Part shown: positions 1-8,647 of the stretch, one piece after another | How the letters are laid out: every line of letters begins with the position of its first letter | Position numbering within the stretch: position 1 is the first letter of the stretch | Origin: an uncultured Bacteroidales bacterium | GTDB taxonomy: Bacteria; Bacteroidota; Bacteroidia; Bacteroidales; GWA2-32-17 | Reading direction: 5' to 3' | DNA length: 57,870 bases | NCBI GenBank assembly: GCA_937960415.1 | Contig: CALGPK010000038.1 | Coordinates: forward strand, 1-57,870 | Notes under the pieces: model-generated | What the model was told of the DNA's origin: nothing | The model's database searches: none | The model's input: the letters and a program-made list of their open reading frames with translations, nothing else | Made by a program: the position numbers and the translations under genes

Positions 1-489
1 CATAATATGCTGAATGTAATATTGCTCCGGGTCGGTTATTTGTGCCAATTCGTCCGATTCGTTAATGTAACGTAGAGAAGCAAAGTCAGTCAATCCGGGA
101 CGCACCGATAAAACACGACGTTGCTCTTCGTTGTACAATGCCACATATTTAGGAACTTCGGGACGTGGTCCGACGAAACTCATATCGCCTTTAAGGATAT
201 TGAACAATTGAGGTAATTCGTCGATTTTTGTTTTTCTAATAAAATGTCCTATACGGGTGATGCGTGCATCGTTTGACATCGTTAGCAACAATTGCTGATG
301 TTGCGATATATACATAGAACGAAATTTATAGAGAGTAAAGTGTTTGCCGTCTTTTCCTACGCGAGTTTGTTTGAAAATAGCTCCTCCTTTGCTTTCAAGA
401 ACAATTAACAAAGCAACTATTAAAAACAAGGGCATAAGCAAAATTAAAAATACAAATGCAAACACTATGTCAAATAATCTTTTAAGCAT
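1..489 (-). CDS. Bacterial sugar transferase (undecaprenyl-phosphate glycosyl-1-phosphate transferase type), partial
   Basis: This gene is cut by the left edge of the window; the first 163 codons are present. It begins with ATG at 487-489, overlapping the end of the upstream aminotransferase gene by 8 bases. A single hydrophobic segment (about residues 7-30) is followed by the family signatures KFRSM (55-59), TKIDELPQLFN (87-97), GDMSFVGPRPE (101-111) and RPG (130-132). Known members attach a sugar phosphate to the undecaprenyl-phosphate carrier at the inner membrane face, starting O-antigen, capsule or glycoprotein glycan synthesis. The short form with one N-terminal membrane helix is the PglC/WcaJ-C-terminal type. 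Translational coupling to the DegT aminotransferase suggests that the aminotransferase makes an amino sugar used in the same glycan. The substrate sugar cannot be read from the sequence. Confidence 0.93.
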   Translation of the reverse strand, partial: MLKRLFDIVFAFVFLILLMPLFLIVALLIVLESKGGAIFKQTRVGKDGKHFTLYKFRSMYISQHQQLLLTMSNDARITRIGHFIRKTKIDELPQLFNILKGDMSFVGPRPEVPKYVALYNEEQRRVLSVRPGLTDFASLRYINESDELAQITDPEQYYIQHIM

Positions 490-1699
490 AAATTACTTCT
501 TCAACAGAGGCAACAACAGCTTCAATCACCTGATTTATCATATCGTCAGTTAAATCGTAAAAAACAGGTAACGAAATTTCGCGTGCATAGTTGTCGTAAG
601 CAATAGGGTAATCGCTTATCTTATAACCTCTGTTTTTATATGCTGTTAATAATGGTAATGGCTGAAAATGTACGTTGACAGATACATCTTTGTCGAAAAT
701 TTTTTGAATAATTAAATCGCGTTGCTTTTCAGTTATATTTTTAATTCTCAACAGATAAACGTGATACGATGATGTTTTGTCGGTAGTTTCGTAAACAGGA
801 AGTTCGGCCCACGGATACGAAGCGAAGGCTTTTTGATAACGGTCAAATATGTATTTTCTTTTTTTTAAAGTATCGTTGTCGTAACGATCAATTTCAACTA
901 ATCCAATAGATGCAAGTATGTCGGTCATATTGGCTTTGTAGCCGGCATCAATTACGTCGTATCGCCATGCTCCTTTTTGCAACTTTGCCAGAGCATCTTT
1001 GCTTTGTCCGTGCAATACCATGATGGAAAAATACCGGTAAAGCTCATCGTGGTCGAAATGGTCGGGTAAATTTAAAACAATAGCACCTCCCTCGGCTGTT
1101 GTCAGGTTCTTAATAGCATGAAACGAAAAAACGGTAATATCGCATAAACTACCTGTTCGTTTGCCATGATACCATGCACCAAAAGAATGAGCTGCATCGG
1201 ATAAAACTAAAATACGTTCGAGTTTTTGTTGAATGCTATTGTTAGGTTTAAATAATGCTTTAATTTCGGGACGATTTACCAGAGCATTTATTTCATTGTA
1301 ATTGCAAGGCATGCCAGCTATATCAACCGGTATGATTACTTTAGTACGTGCAGTAATGTGTTTTTCGATTTCTGACACGGAAATACAAAAATCGTCGGGT
1401 TTGATATCGACCATAACCGGTTTAGCACCGCAATGCACTACTACATTAGCTGTAGCACAATAAGTATATGCCGGCACAATAACTTCATCGCCCTCTCCTA
1501 CTCCATACCAGCGTAAAACAAGCTCAAGTCCGGCAGTGGCTGAGTTAACGGCAATGGTACTTTTGCCCGAACAATAATTTGTTATTTTCTTTTCGAACAA
1601 CTTCGTTTTTGGTCCCGTTGTGATCCAGCCCGAACGCAACGTATCTATTACTTCGGCAATAATTTTATCATCAATACGAGGTGGTGAAAATGGTATCAT
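482..1699 (-). CDS. DegT/DnrJ/EryC1/StrS family PLP-dependent sugar aminotransferase
   Basis: A 405-residue protein of usual family length. It starts with the typical MIPFSPPRID and contains SGWITTGP (23-30), the SDAAHS motif (167-172) that contacts the cofactor, and the PLP-binding lysine K197 in SFHAIKNLTTAEGG. Family members transfer an amino group to a nucleotide-linked keto-sugar, giving amino sugars for O-antigen or exopolysaccharide. Its ATG overlaps the stop of the O-antigen-ligase gene by 4 bases and its end overlaps the sugar transferase start by 8 bases, so the three genes look like one translationally coupled surface-glycan operon. The exact sugar (4-amino or 3-amino) is not decidable from sequence alone. 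Confidence 0.93.
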   Translation of the reverse strand: MIPFSPPRIDDKIIAEVIDTLRSGWITTGPKTKLFEKKITNYCSGKSTIAVNSATAGLELVLRWYGVGEGDEVIVPAYTYCATANVVVHCGAKPVMVDIKPDDFCISVSEIEKHITARTKVIIPVDIAGMPCNYNEINALVNRPEIKALFKPNNSIQQKLERILVLSDAAHSFGAWYHGKRTGSLCDITVFSFHAIKNLTTAEGGAIVLNLPDHFDHDELYRYFSIMVLHGQSKDALAKLQKGAWRYDVIDAGYKANMTDILASIGLVEIDRYDNDTLKKRKYIFDRYQKAFASYPWAELPVYETTDKTSSYHVYLLRIKNITEKQRDLIIQKIFDKDVSVNVHFQPLPLLTAYKNRGYKISDYPIAYDNYAREISLPVFYDLTDDMINQVIEAVVASVEEVIYA

Positions 1700-2898
1700 T
1701 TTTTATCCATTTTTGAAACAAAAATAAAAAACGTATAAAAGTAAGTAATAAAAATTACACCTGCTTGTGTGTTGAACATAGATTCAGTAAGAAAATTTAA
1801 CGACACAGCCACAATGAAAAGTAACCACGATAAATTTCTTGATTGCCAGGCTTTGTAAAGAGGATAAAGTAACAATGTGAGAAGCAATATCAGTCCCACT
1901 ATTCCTGTCGATAGCCATGTTTCTAAATATTGATTGTGTAAGTTAAGTTTTCGTTCAATAGCTCCCTGCATGTTGCGTTTTGCATATTCGTTTATCAACA
2001 CATCTTTAATATCGCCGCAGCCCACGCCTGTTAACCAGTGTTGGGCAATTAAATCAACTCCTGCTTTCCACACAAGTATTCGTACGGCATTGCTTTCGGT
2101 AGTTTGAACATTCTGCTCGGCACTCTGAATGGACTGGCTAACCGAATGAAAACGGTAGTTGTCGTGTATTCCTAAATACACGAAAATAACAGATACTAAT
2201 ATGATAATGAGCGATTTATGAATTATTTTCCTTATAAGAATGGCATACCATGAACCCAAAAAAAGAACAATAGAAGTAACCAATATGCCAGCCTTAGATG
2301 AAAGAAAATACTGAAAAACGAGAAAAAACGCTATCCATAAAATAAACCAAAAACCTTGTTGAATAGATTTTTTGCTAAACCACATTTCTAGCAAAAAAAT
2401 AACGGATAGCGTGATATACATAGCCAGATACGACGGGTGATACATAGCTGACAATTCGTTGTAGAAAAAACAGGCTATTTGTTTGGTATTAACATATCGG
2501 TAAATGGCTCTAAAAGTTAAAAACAGTACAATAAGTGACGTTGAGATTAAATACAGGCGTTTCATTTTAGCAACCCAAACAAACTGCGAAAAATACATAG
2601 ATAAAAGATAAAACAAAAAGGGTAATACCAAAAAACTTAGCTTTACTTCTATATCGAAAAGTCCTTTTGATAAATTTTGTGTGTACAGTAAAGAAACAAT
2701 ATGTACTAGCAAAAACAAAGGAAATATAAGCCATTTTAGGTGAAACAACTCATACGTAACCTTGCGATGATATAAGAAAAAAAGCAATCCTGCTACAAAC
2801 CATATAACTAAGTAAATACGGGCAATATTCAGAATGGGAATATGAATGATGCTGGCTAAAGCAAAAATAAAAAATATTTTGTAAATTATGTGTTTCAT
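1696..2898 (-). CDS. O-antigen ligase / polymerase family membrane protein (Wzy_C type)
   Basis: A strongly hydrophobic protein of about 400 residues with roughly ten or more membrane segments. The large periplasmic loop carries the family signature HNQYLETW starting near H321, followed by STGIVGLI. This is the Wzy_C/WaaL superfamily, which either polymerises O-antigen repeats or ligates O-antigen to lipid A core; sequence alone does not separate the two. I start it at the ATG at 2896-2898 (MKHIIYK). A longer frame begins with TTG at 2925, but that stretch contains the -7 promoter box, so it should not be in the transcript. The gene is followed, with a 4-base overlap, by the DegT aminotransferase. 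Confidence 0.85.
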   Translation of the reverse strand: MKHIIYKIFFIFALASIIHIPILNIARIYLVIWFVAGLLFFLYHRKVTYELFHLKWLIFPLFLLVHIVSLLYTQNLSKGLFDIEVKLSFLVLPFLFYLLSMYFSQFVWVAKMKRLYLISTSLIVLFLTFRAIYRYVNTKQIACFFYNELSAMYHPSYLAMYITLSVIFLLEMWFSKKSIQQGFWFILWIAFFLVFQYFLSSKAGILVTSIVLFLGSWYAILIRKIIHKSLIIILVSVIFVYLGIHDNYRFHSVSQSIQSAEQNVQTTESNAVRILVWKAGVDLIAQHWLTGVGCGDIKDVLINEYAKRNMQGAIERKLNLHNQYLETWLSTGIVGLILLLTLLLYPLYKAWQSRNLSWLLFIVAVSLNFLTESMFNTQAGVIFITYFYTFFIFVSKMDKK

Positions 2899-2913
2899 CG
2901 AACAATAGTTCTG

Positions 2914-2945
2914 CAAAAATAACAACCTAAGTTAGGTTTACCAAA
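2914..2945 (-). promoter_or_regulatory. Bacteroidota-type promoter for the surface-glycan operon
   Basis: Read leftward, a TTTG (-33 element, 2942-2945) is followed after 20 bases by TATTTTTG (-7 element, 2914-2921), matching the Bacteroidota consensus TTTG-N19to21-TAnnTTTG. The ATG of the O-antigen ligase gene lies 15 bases further on, so the leader is very short. The spacer carries a perfect inverted repeat listed separately. This promoter separates the glycan genes from the lptG operon upstream. Confidence 0.7.
2924..2938. repeat. Perfect inverted repeat in the promoter spacer (possible operator)
   Basis: AACCTAA-G-TTAGGTT is a perfect palindrome with 7-base arms and one central base. It lies between the -33 and -7 elements of the promoter for the O-antigen ligase operon, the usual place for a repressor or dimeric regulator site. 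It could instead be a weak transcript-end hairpin for lptG, which stops at 2954, but it lacks a T-run on the lptG strand. No cognate regulator is evident nearby. Confidence 0.4.
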
Positions 2946-2953
2946 TACGGTTA

Positions 2954-4042
2954 TTATTTTGGGACTTTTATATACAAAAAAACAGCAATAAACGAAAAAG
3001 CAATGGTTGGCAGGCTAACACCGAGCCATGGTGGCAAACTGCCTCCTATAGCCATATATGTAGATATTTGCATAAAAACAATATACGAGAAACTTAATCC
3101 TAATCCTAATCCAAGATGTGCACCAATTCCACCTCTCTTTTTTCTTGATGATACCGAAACACCTATCAATGTTAGTACAAAAATGCTTAATGGATTTATA
3201 AATCGTTGATATCGGACAACTTCATAATGAATAACATTTTCGTCGCCTTCCATTCGTTTTTGTTCGATGTATTCATTTAGTCTAAAGAAGTCCATAGTTT
3301 CGACAAATTCGGTGCGACGCTTAAATTCTTCGGATTTCAAGTTTATGGAACTATCTATCATTGTAAATTTCTGAATATTTTCGCCAGCATCAGTAAAATT
3401 TCGAATAAAACAATTTATGAATTTCCATTTATCCGTAGTACTATCGTATTGAGCATAGTCGGTATAGAGTTTCGATACAAGTTTTTTGTTTTCAAACTTT
3501 TCCATCGAAAAACGATATGCCATATCGTTTTCTACTGCAAAGGTTTCCATGTAAACATAAATACCCGGTTCTATCTGTCGATGAATATGAACATCCTTGT
3601 TGTAAAACGGATTGCGTATATAAACTTCTTCGAAAGCCAATTTGTTTTTAGTTGCACGAGGCACAAAAAAGTTAGACGAAAACCATGTAAAAACAGCAAT
3701 TACCATTGCCGATAGTAGATATGGATATAAAATACGACTAAAATTAATGCCACTACTGAGCATGGCAATAATTTCGGAGCGTTGTGCCAGTTTTGATGTA
3801 AAAAAAATAACCGAAATAAAAACAAACAGTGGTGTAAATAAGTTGACGAAATACGGAATAAAGTTCAGGTAATAATCGAACAATATTTTTTCAATGGGGG
3901 CTTTTCGTTCTAAAAAATCGTCAAGACGTTCGGCAAAATCGAAAATAATGGCTATAGAAATAATAATCAGTATGGAGAATACAAAAGTTCCTAAAAATTT
4001 TTTTATAATGTAACGGTCTAATCTGGTAAGAAGCTTTGCCAT
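2954..4042 (-). CDS. lptG: LptF/LptG family lipopolysaccharide export permease
   Basis: A 362-residue protein with the LptF/LptG layout. It begins MAKLLTRLDRYIIKKFLGTF, with membrane helices near residues 17-35, 55-80 and 95-120, a periplasmic beta-jellyroll-like middle (about 140-270), and three C-terminal helices (about 275-360). In the family two such permeases pair with LptB2 to pull LPS from the inner membrane to the periplasmic bridge. The N-terminal sequence LDRYIIKKFL is typical of YjgP/YjgQ proteins. LptF and LptG are hard to tell apart in Bacteroidota, so the symbol is provisional. It follows tgt by 25 bases and probably belongs to the same leftward operon. The tgt-lptG order is, to my knowledge, common in this phylum. 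Confidence 0.88.
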   Translation of the reverse strand: MAKLLTRLDRYIIKKFLGTFVFSILIIISIAIIFDFAERLDDFLERKAPIEKILFDYYLNFIPYFVNLFTPLFVFISVIFFTSKLAQRSEIIAMLSSGINFSRILYPYLLSAMVIAVFTWFSSNFFVPRATKNKLAFEEVYIRNPFYNKDVHIHRQIEPGIYVYMETFAVENDMAYRFSMEKFENKKLVSKLYTDYAQYDSTTDKWKFINCFIRNFTDAGENIQKFTMIDSSINLKSEEFKRRTEFVETMDFFRLNEYIEQKRMEGDENVIHYEVVRYQRFINPLSIFVLTLIGVSVSSRKKRGGIGAHLGLGLGLSFSYIVFMQISTYMAIGGSLPPWLGVSLPTIAFSFIAVFLYIKVPK

Positions 4043-4067
4043 CGGTATTCAGTTGCTGCGAAATTAA

Positions 4068-5198
4068 CTATAATCTTTGAACAATTGTTCTGACCATTTT
4101 ACTTTTCCATGAAGCAAAACTAGTATTTATAATGTGCTTGCGTGCTTCTCGTACTAACCATAAATAAAAATGCAGGTTGTGAATGCTAGCAATAACAGGT
4201 CCCAACATTTCGCCGGCAAGAAACAAATGTCTCAAATAAGCTTTTGAATAACGACGATCAAGCTCAAGACTTGAATCTGGATCAATGCAGGAAAAGTCGT
4301 TCTTCCATTTTTCGTTTTTAATATTGATAATACCATTTTGTGTAAAAAGCATTCCATTACGTCCATTTCGAGTAGGCATAACGCAATCGAACATATCGAT
4401 ACCACGCTCTATTCCCTCTAAAATATTTGCCGGAGTGCCAACTCCCATTAAATAGCGTGGTTTATGTATAGGCATAAGTGGTACAATGGTTTCGATTATT
4501 TCGTACATAAGTTCGTTAGGTTCGCCTACCGATAAGCCACCTATGGCAATACCTGGCGAATCATATTTCAGAATTTCTTCTGTACTTTGCATACGTAAAT
4601 CTTTGTAAACACTGCCCTGTATTATAGGAAAAAATGCCTGTTCGTGTCCGTAAAGTGGTTTCGTTTCGTTATATGCTTGCCATCCGCGTTTAAGCCAGCG
4701 ATGAGTAATATGCATACTTTTTTGAGCATATTCGTATGTGCAAGGGTAAGGAGTGCACTCGTCCAGAGCCATCATAATGTCGCTGCCAATAATGCGTTGT
4801 ATTTCAACAACATTTTCGGGTGTAAACACATGTTTCGATCCGTCAATGTGCGAACTAAAACGAACACCTTCGTCGGTTATTTTACGACGCTCAGACAATG
4901 AAAATACTTGATATCCTCCGCTATCGGTTAAGATAGGCTTATCCCACGACATAAATTTATGAATACCGCCGGCCTTTCGAACAACATCAATACCCGGACG
5001 TAAATAAATATGATAAGTGTTAGCCAGAATAATTTGTGCTTTTATTTCGTCTTCGAGGGTTTTGTGAACAATACCTTTAACACTACCAACCGTTCCAACA
5101 GGCATAAAAATGGGTGTTTCGATAAGTCCGTGATCGGTTTGCAATATACCTGCCCTTGCTTTCGATTTGTTATCCTGTGCTATGAGATTAAATTTCAT
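4068..5198 (-). CDS. tgt: tRNA-guanine transglycosylase (queuine/preQ1)
   Basis: A 376-residue enzyme that swaps guanine-34 of GUN-anticodon tRNAs for a queuosine precursor. The catalytic features are clear: TDSGGYQVFSL with D92, GGLSVGE (220-226), MGVGTP (251-256), and MFDCVMPTRNGRNG containing the nucleophile D271. The C-terminal region that normally holds the zinc motif CxCxxC reads DPDSSLELDRRYSKAYLRHL (307-326) and has no cysteines in those places, although the later histidine in SIHNLHFY (H340) is kept. I believe Bacteroidota Tgt proteins share this loss, so the enzyme is probably functional. It starts 3 bases after the sulfatase gene and lies within a leftward operon. queA, the next enzyme of the pathway, is at 44.8 kb. 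Confidence 0.95.
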   Translation of the reverse strand: MKFNLIAQDNKSKARAGILQTDHGLIETPIFMPVGTVGSVKGIVHKTLEDEIKAQIILANTYHIYLRPGIDVVRKAGGIHKFMSWDKPILTDSGGYQVFSLSERRKITDEGVRFSSHIDGSKHVFTPENVVEIQRIIGSDIMMALDECTPYPCTYEYAQKSMHITHRWLKRGWQAYNETKPLYGHEQAFFPIIQGSVYKDLRMQSTEEILKYDSPGIAIGGLSVGEPNELMYEIIETIVPLMPIHKPRYLMGVGTPANILEGIERGIDMFDCVMPTRNGRNGMLFTQNGIINIKNEKWKNDFSCIDPDSSLELDRRYSKAYLRHLFLAGEMLGPVIASIHNLHFYLWLVREARKHIINTSFASWKSKMVRTIVQRL

Positions 5199-5201
5199 TC
5201 G

Positions 5202-7079
5202 TTACATGTTTAAGTATTGATCAAAAACTTTTTGAATATACGACTTCCCGTATTTTAAATGCAAAAGACTATCCGTTGGCGATGAAAATTTATGAAATAA
5301 TAATCGTTTTTCGCTGTGTAAATATGCAAAATAATTGCTATCGGAAACCCAACCAAAACCATCGTTGTAGGCATAGTAGGCAAACGATTTGGTATAAGGA
5401 TTAAATAAGTTTTTGCTCCACTTATACTCGCTATGTTCAACCTTTAATTGTTTTAAGAGTGTTACAGCCAAATCGGTTTGTGTACAATATTTATTATGGC
5501 GATATCCTTTGAACGACTCTTCAATAACATCGCCGTACCACATAAAGGCTATACGCCGATATTCTTTAGCATACGGATGCCAAGCTTTGGGAGAATGATG
5601 ACTATGATCGGAGACCAGAATGAATAACGTGTTTTTGTAAAAAGGCATTTCTCTTACCAGTTTAAAAAAGGCTCCCAAACAACTGTCTGTATAATTCATA
5701 GCATTAAGGTATTGTTGTGCATCGCCACCCCAGAAAAATTTCGTATTGCTTGGTTGATCGTAAGGCTTGTGGCTCGATAGAGTAAATATCATAGCAAAAA
5801 AAGGCTGAGGCAATCGTTTTAAGTCTTTTAAAAAGTGTTGAAACAGATAACCGTCGTGGACACCCAATCTGCCGCGAAGCAATGAACGGGGCAAGTCCTT
5901 TTCTTCGTATATTTCATCAAATTGATTAGAATAGATATACGATTTTATGTTGCCATAATTGAGCTGTCCTCCAAAAATAAAATAGTTATAATAGCCAACT
6001 TTCTTTAAATCGACCGGTATGGAAGGCATTTTGCTGTACTTGTCGGGTTGGTTTACGACAATTACCGAAGGTAGCGAAGGCTGTCCGCTCAGTACAGCCG
6101 ATATCCCCTCATCACTTAAGCCCCCCGATCCATAAGCTTGTGTAAAAAGAATGCCATCGGTAGCCAGTTTATCAAATTCGGGTGTAATACTATCGTATCC
6201 GCCTAAGCTTTTGATAACATCTGCCGACCAGCTTTCGAGCAAAATAACGACAATGTTCGGACGATGATTATTTAACACTAACACTGTTGTATCTTTATTT
6301 GTGTGATAAAGTTCTAAAACAGTTTGTTGTGCAATTGTATCGTTGAAAAAAACATAAGGGTTTTTGTCTTTGTACTTGAAGTTTTTTACAACACTATTCA
6401 TCAAATTCCATTGAGAATTAACGGCAACAAGATTTAAAAACGAACTTTTCGAGTAGTATGCATCACTAAGATGAACAGGTATGGGTTGTAAACCACCGCG
6501 AATACCCCATATAAAAAAAATAGGAATAAAAAATAAATGTGCCAAAGCCCCATAAATCGATGTTTGAGCATACTTTTTCGATAAAACAAAAAGATTGAAT
6601 ACATATATAGCCAATACTGATATTAAAACGATGGCCAAAAAGCCCAGAACAATGTTGGCTACAGATGCAGTTTGAAATACTTCTGATGGTCGAGCAAGAT
6701 ACGTCAATGCTCTAAAATTAAGTTTTACTTTCCATTCGTCGTAAAGGGGCAATTCGGAAATACTTATGCTAACAGCAAGGACTATCATCAAATAATGGTA
6801 CGCCTGATTGATACGATAGAAAATTTTGGGCAGAAAAATAGATTTAAATAAACCCATCAGAAGTGGAAACATCATAATATAGCCTGCTGCCGAATTATCG
6901 AGAATTAGAGCTGCCCAATAAGCTTTAATGACTTCGATAAAGTTGTTTCCAGATGCTTCATCGAGGTTATACAAAAGAAATATAGTGCGTAGAAACTGAA
7001 AAAACAGCATCCAAAAAAGATACTGTTTAAAAACAAAAGCAATCTGATGGAAATGCCTATTATCTTTAAAAAAACTCAT
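5202..7079 (-). CDS. LTA synthase-like membrane sulfatase family protein
   Basis: A 625-residue protein. The N-terminal ~200 residues hold about five membrane helices and the rest is a periplasmic alkaline-phosphatase/sulfatase fold. Metal-ligand motifs are NIVVILLESW with E282 and LVSDHSHHS with D491/H492; SHKPY (436-440) is also typical. The nucleophile position is probably S322 in GLSDEGISAVLSG, where many relatives have threonine. Known relatives (LtaS, OpgB, EptA-like) move phosphoglycerol or phosphoethanolamine onto envelope glycans or lipids. In a Gram-negative with LPS, decoration of LPS or periplasmic glycan is plausible, and the flanking lptG supports an envelope role. The substrate is unknown. 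Its ATG overlaps the xseB stop by 4 bases. Confidence 0.85.
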   Translation of the reverse strand: MSFFKDNRHFHQIAFVFKQYLFWMLFFQFLRTIFLLYNLDEASGNNFIEVIKAYWAALILDNSAAGYIMMFPLLMGLFKSIFLPKIFYRINQAYHYLMIVLAVSISISELPLYDEWKVKLNFRALTYLARPSEVFQTASVANIVLGFLAIVLISVLAIYVFNLFVLSKKYAQTSIYGALAHLFFIPIFFIWGIRGGLQPIPVHLSDAYYSKSSFLNLVAVNSQWNLMNSVVKNFKYKDKNPYVFFNDTIAQQTVLELYHTNKDTTVLVLNNHRPNIVVILLESWSADVIKSLGGYDSITPEFDKLATDGILFTQAYGSGGLSDEGISAVLSGQPSLPSVIVVNQPDKYSKMPSIPVDLKKVGYYNYFIFGGQLNYGNIKSYIYSNQFDEIYEEKDLPRSLLRGRLGVHDGYLFQHFLKDLKRLPQPFFAMIFTLSSHKPYDQPSNTKFFWGGDAQQYLNAMNYTDSCLGAFFKLVREMPFYKNTLFILVSDHSHHSPKAWHPYAKEYRRIAFMWYGDVIEESFKGYRHNKYCTQTDLAVTLLKQLKVEHSEYKWSKNLFNPYTKSFAYYAYNDGFGWVSDSNYFAYLHSEKRLLFHKFSSPTDSLLHLKYGKSYIQKVFDQYLNM

Positions 7080-7282
7080 TTATTATTGTCCAGTAGTTTT
7101 AACGACTTTTCAATTTCATCTTTTGTATTTGTTAGGCGTGTTTTACAAAATTGAATAAGTTCGGTAGCACGTTTAATCATTTCGGTCATTTTATCTATAT
7201 CAACATCTTCGCTCTCTATTTCGGCAAGAATGGCTTCCAGTTCTTGCATGGCTTGTTTGTAAGTTAACTCTTTTTTGGCCAT
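7076..7282 (-). CDS. xseB: Exodeoxyribonuclease VII small subunit
   Basis: A 68-residue all-helical protein with the conserved family core YKQAMQELEAILAEIESEDVDIDKM followed by a second helix with RATELIQFCKTRL. It binds the large subunit XseA to form exonuclease VII, which degrades single-stranded DNA into oligonucleotides. It sits 7 bases after xseA, the usual arrangement, and overlaps the downstream sulfatase gene by 4 bases (ATGA). Length and sequence are normal for the family. Confidence 0.95.
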   Translation of the reverse strand: MAKKELTYKQAMQELEAILAEIESEDVDIDKMTEMIKRATELIQFCKTRLTNTKDEIEKSLKLLDNNK

Positions 7283-7289
7283 ATTCGAT

Positions 7290-8645
7290 TTATTTAACGT
7301 AACTGATTATTTCTCCTTGATATAATACGGTTGTTATTTCGTTACCACTTTGCACTTCGGTTGATGATTTAATGGCTTTACCATTTTTGCGTGTAATGGA
7401 ATAACCCTTTCGTAAGACTTTTTCGGGATGAACGGCCTGAATAAATTTCTCGGCATAAATTATATGCTGAGTTGCTTGTTGTAAGCGATATTGTGTGATA
7501 TTAACAATATTCGAATAAAACGAATGAATAGTATTGTTTTCGAATTGCATACGTCTATGTATTTTAAATATTAAACTGTTTGCATAATTGTCAATTTTGT
7601 TAGACGTATCTATGAGCTTAAGCTGTGTTTGTTTAATAATACTTGAAACGGTTTCTTTTACATAATACTCTTGCTCATTAACAACATATTTTGAGTTTTT
7701 CAATACAATGGCATATTGTTCTAAGATCTTTTGCTCGTTATCGACTAAATTTTTAGCTTGATGAATAATGTTTTCGTATAGATTGCTAATAGCTGTCCAA
7801 AATTGTAATGTTTTATCAATGATGAAATGTGCGGCTGCAGTTGGGGTTTTTACTCGCGTATGTGCCACCATATCGATAATTGATACATCACGTTCGTGTC
7901 CAATTGCCGAAATAACTGGTATGGGAAACTGACAGATATGCAATGCCAGCAAATAACGATCGAATGCAGCTAAATCACTTCTACTTCCCCCACCTCGTGT
8001 AATAACAAGTACATCGAAATCTTGCCCGCTTATTTTATCAAGTGCCTGAATAATACTTGGTTCAGCTTCGTCGCCCTGCATGTATGCCTTAAAAAGTTTT
8101 ACCTGGTACTTAAAACCGTATTCATTATTTTGCAGGTGATTTATGAAATCCTGATAACCAGCAGCTGTCTCGGAAGAAATAACCGCGATTCTTTGTGGAA
8201 CTATTGCGAACGGCAATTGTTTATTCATTTCAAATACTCCTTCGGACATTAATTGATGTAATATTTGTGCACGTCGTAATTCAAAATCACCGAGCGTAAA
8301 CGAAGGATCGATATCGTGCACTACTAACGAAATGCCATACAAATCGCTAAATTCAATTTTTACTTTAAGCAAAACATTTATTCCGGCTTTAAATTCTGCT
8401 TGTGCATTTTGTTCAAAATATGGTTTTAATATTCGATATACATTGCTCCAAATAATTGCCCTAAATTTTGTAATGATTTTATCGGTATAAGTATCTTTTT
8501 CAATCAGCTCTAAATAACAGTTTCCATTTCGATTTTCGTGCAATTCGCTTATTTCTGCTTTAATCCAAAAATAATCGCTCAAATAAATGTTTAATACTTC
8601 TTTAATTATTGCTGATAATTGGCTGAGTGTGTAAGTTTGATGCAT
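7290..8645 (-). CDS. xseA: Exodeoxyribonuclease VII large subunit
   Basis: A 451-residue protein with an N-terminal OB fold (about 1-100; typical start YTLSQLSAIIKEVL and FWIKAEISEL). The catalytic core contains IAVISSETAAGYQDF, VLVITRGGGSRSDLAAFD and PVISAIGHERDVSIIDMVA, followed by a long coiled-coil segment (about 280-400) and a short C-terminal strand region that ends RKGYSITRKNGKAI. Together with XseB it forms exonuclease VII for single-strand DNA turnover in repair. It begins 2 bases after the subtilase stop codon, so the two genes are probably co-transcribed although functionally unrelated. Confidence 0.97.
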   Translation of the reverse strand: MHQTYTLSQLSAIIKEVLNIYLSDYFWIKAEISELHENRNGNCYLELIEKDTYTDKIITKFRAIIWSNVYRILKPYFEQNAQAEFKAGINVLLKVKIEFSDLYGISLVVHDIDPSFTLGDFELRRAQILHQLMSEGVFEMNKQLPFAIVPQRIAVISSETAAGYQDFINHLQNNEYGFKYQVKLFKAYMQGDEAEPSIIQALDKISGQDFDVLVITRGGGSRSDLAAFDRYLLALHICQFPIPVISAIGHERDVSIIDMVAHTRVKTPTAAAHFIIDKTLQFWTAISNLYENIIHQAKNLVDNEQKILEQYAIVLKNSKYVVNEQEYYVKETVSSIIKQTQLKLIDTSNKIDNYANSLIFKIHRRMQFENNTIHSFYSNIVNITQYRLQQATQHIIYAEKFIQAVHPEKVLRKGYSITRKNGKAIKSSTEVQSGNEITTVLYQGEIISYVK

Positions 8646-8647
8646 TA

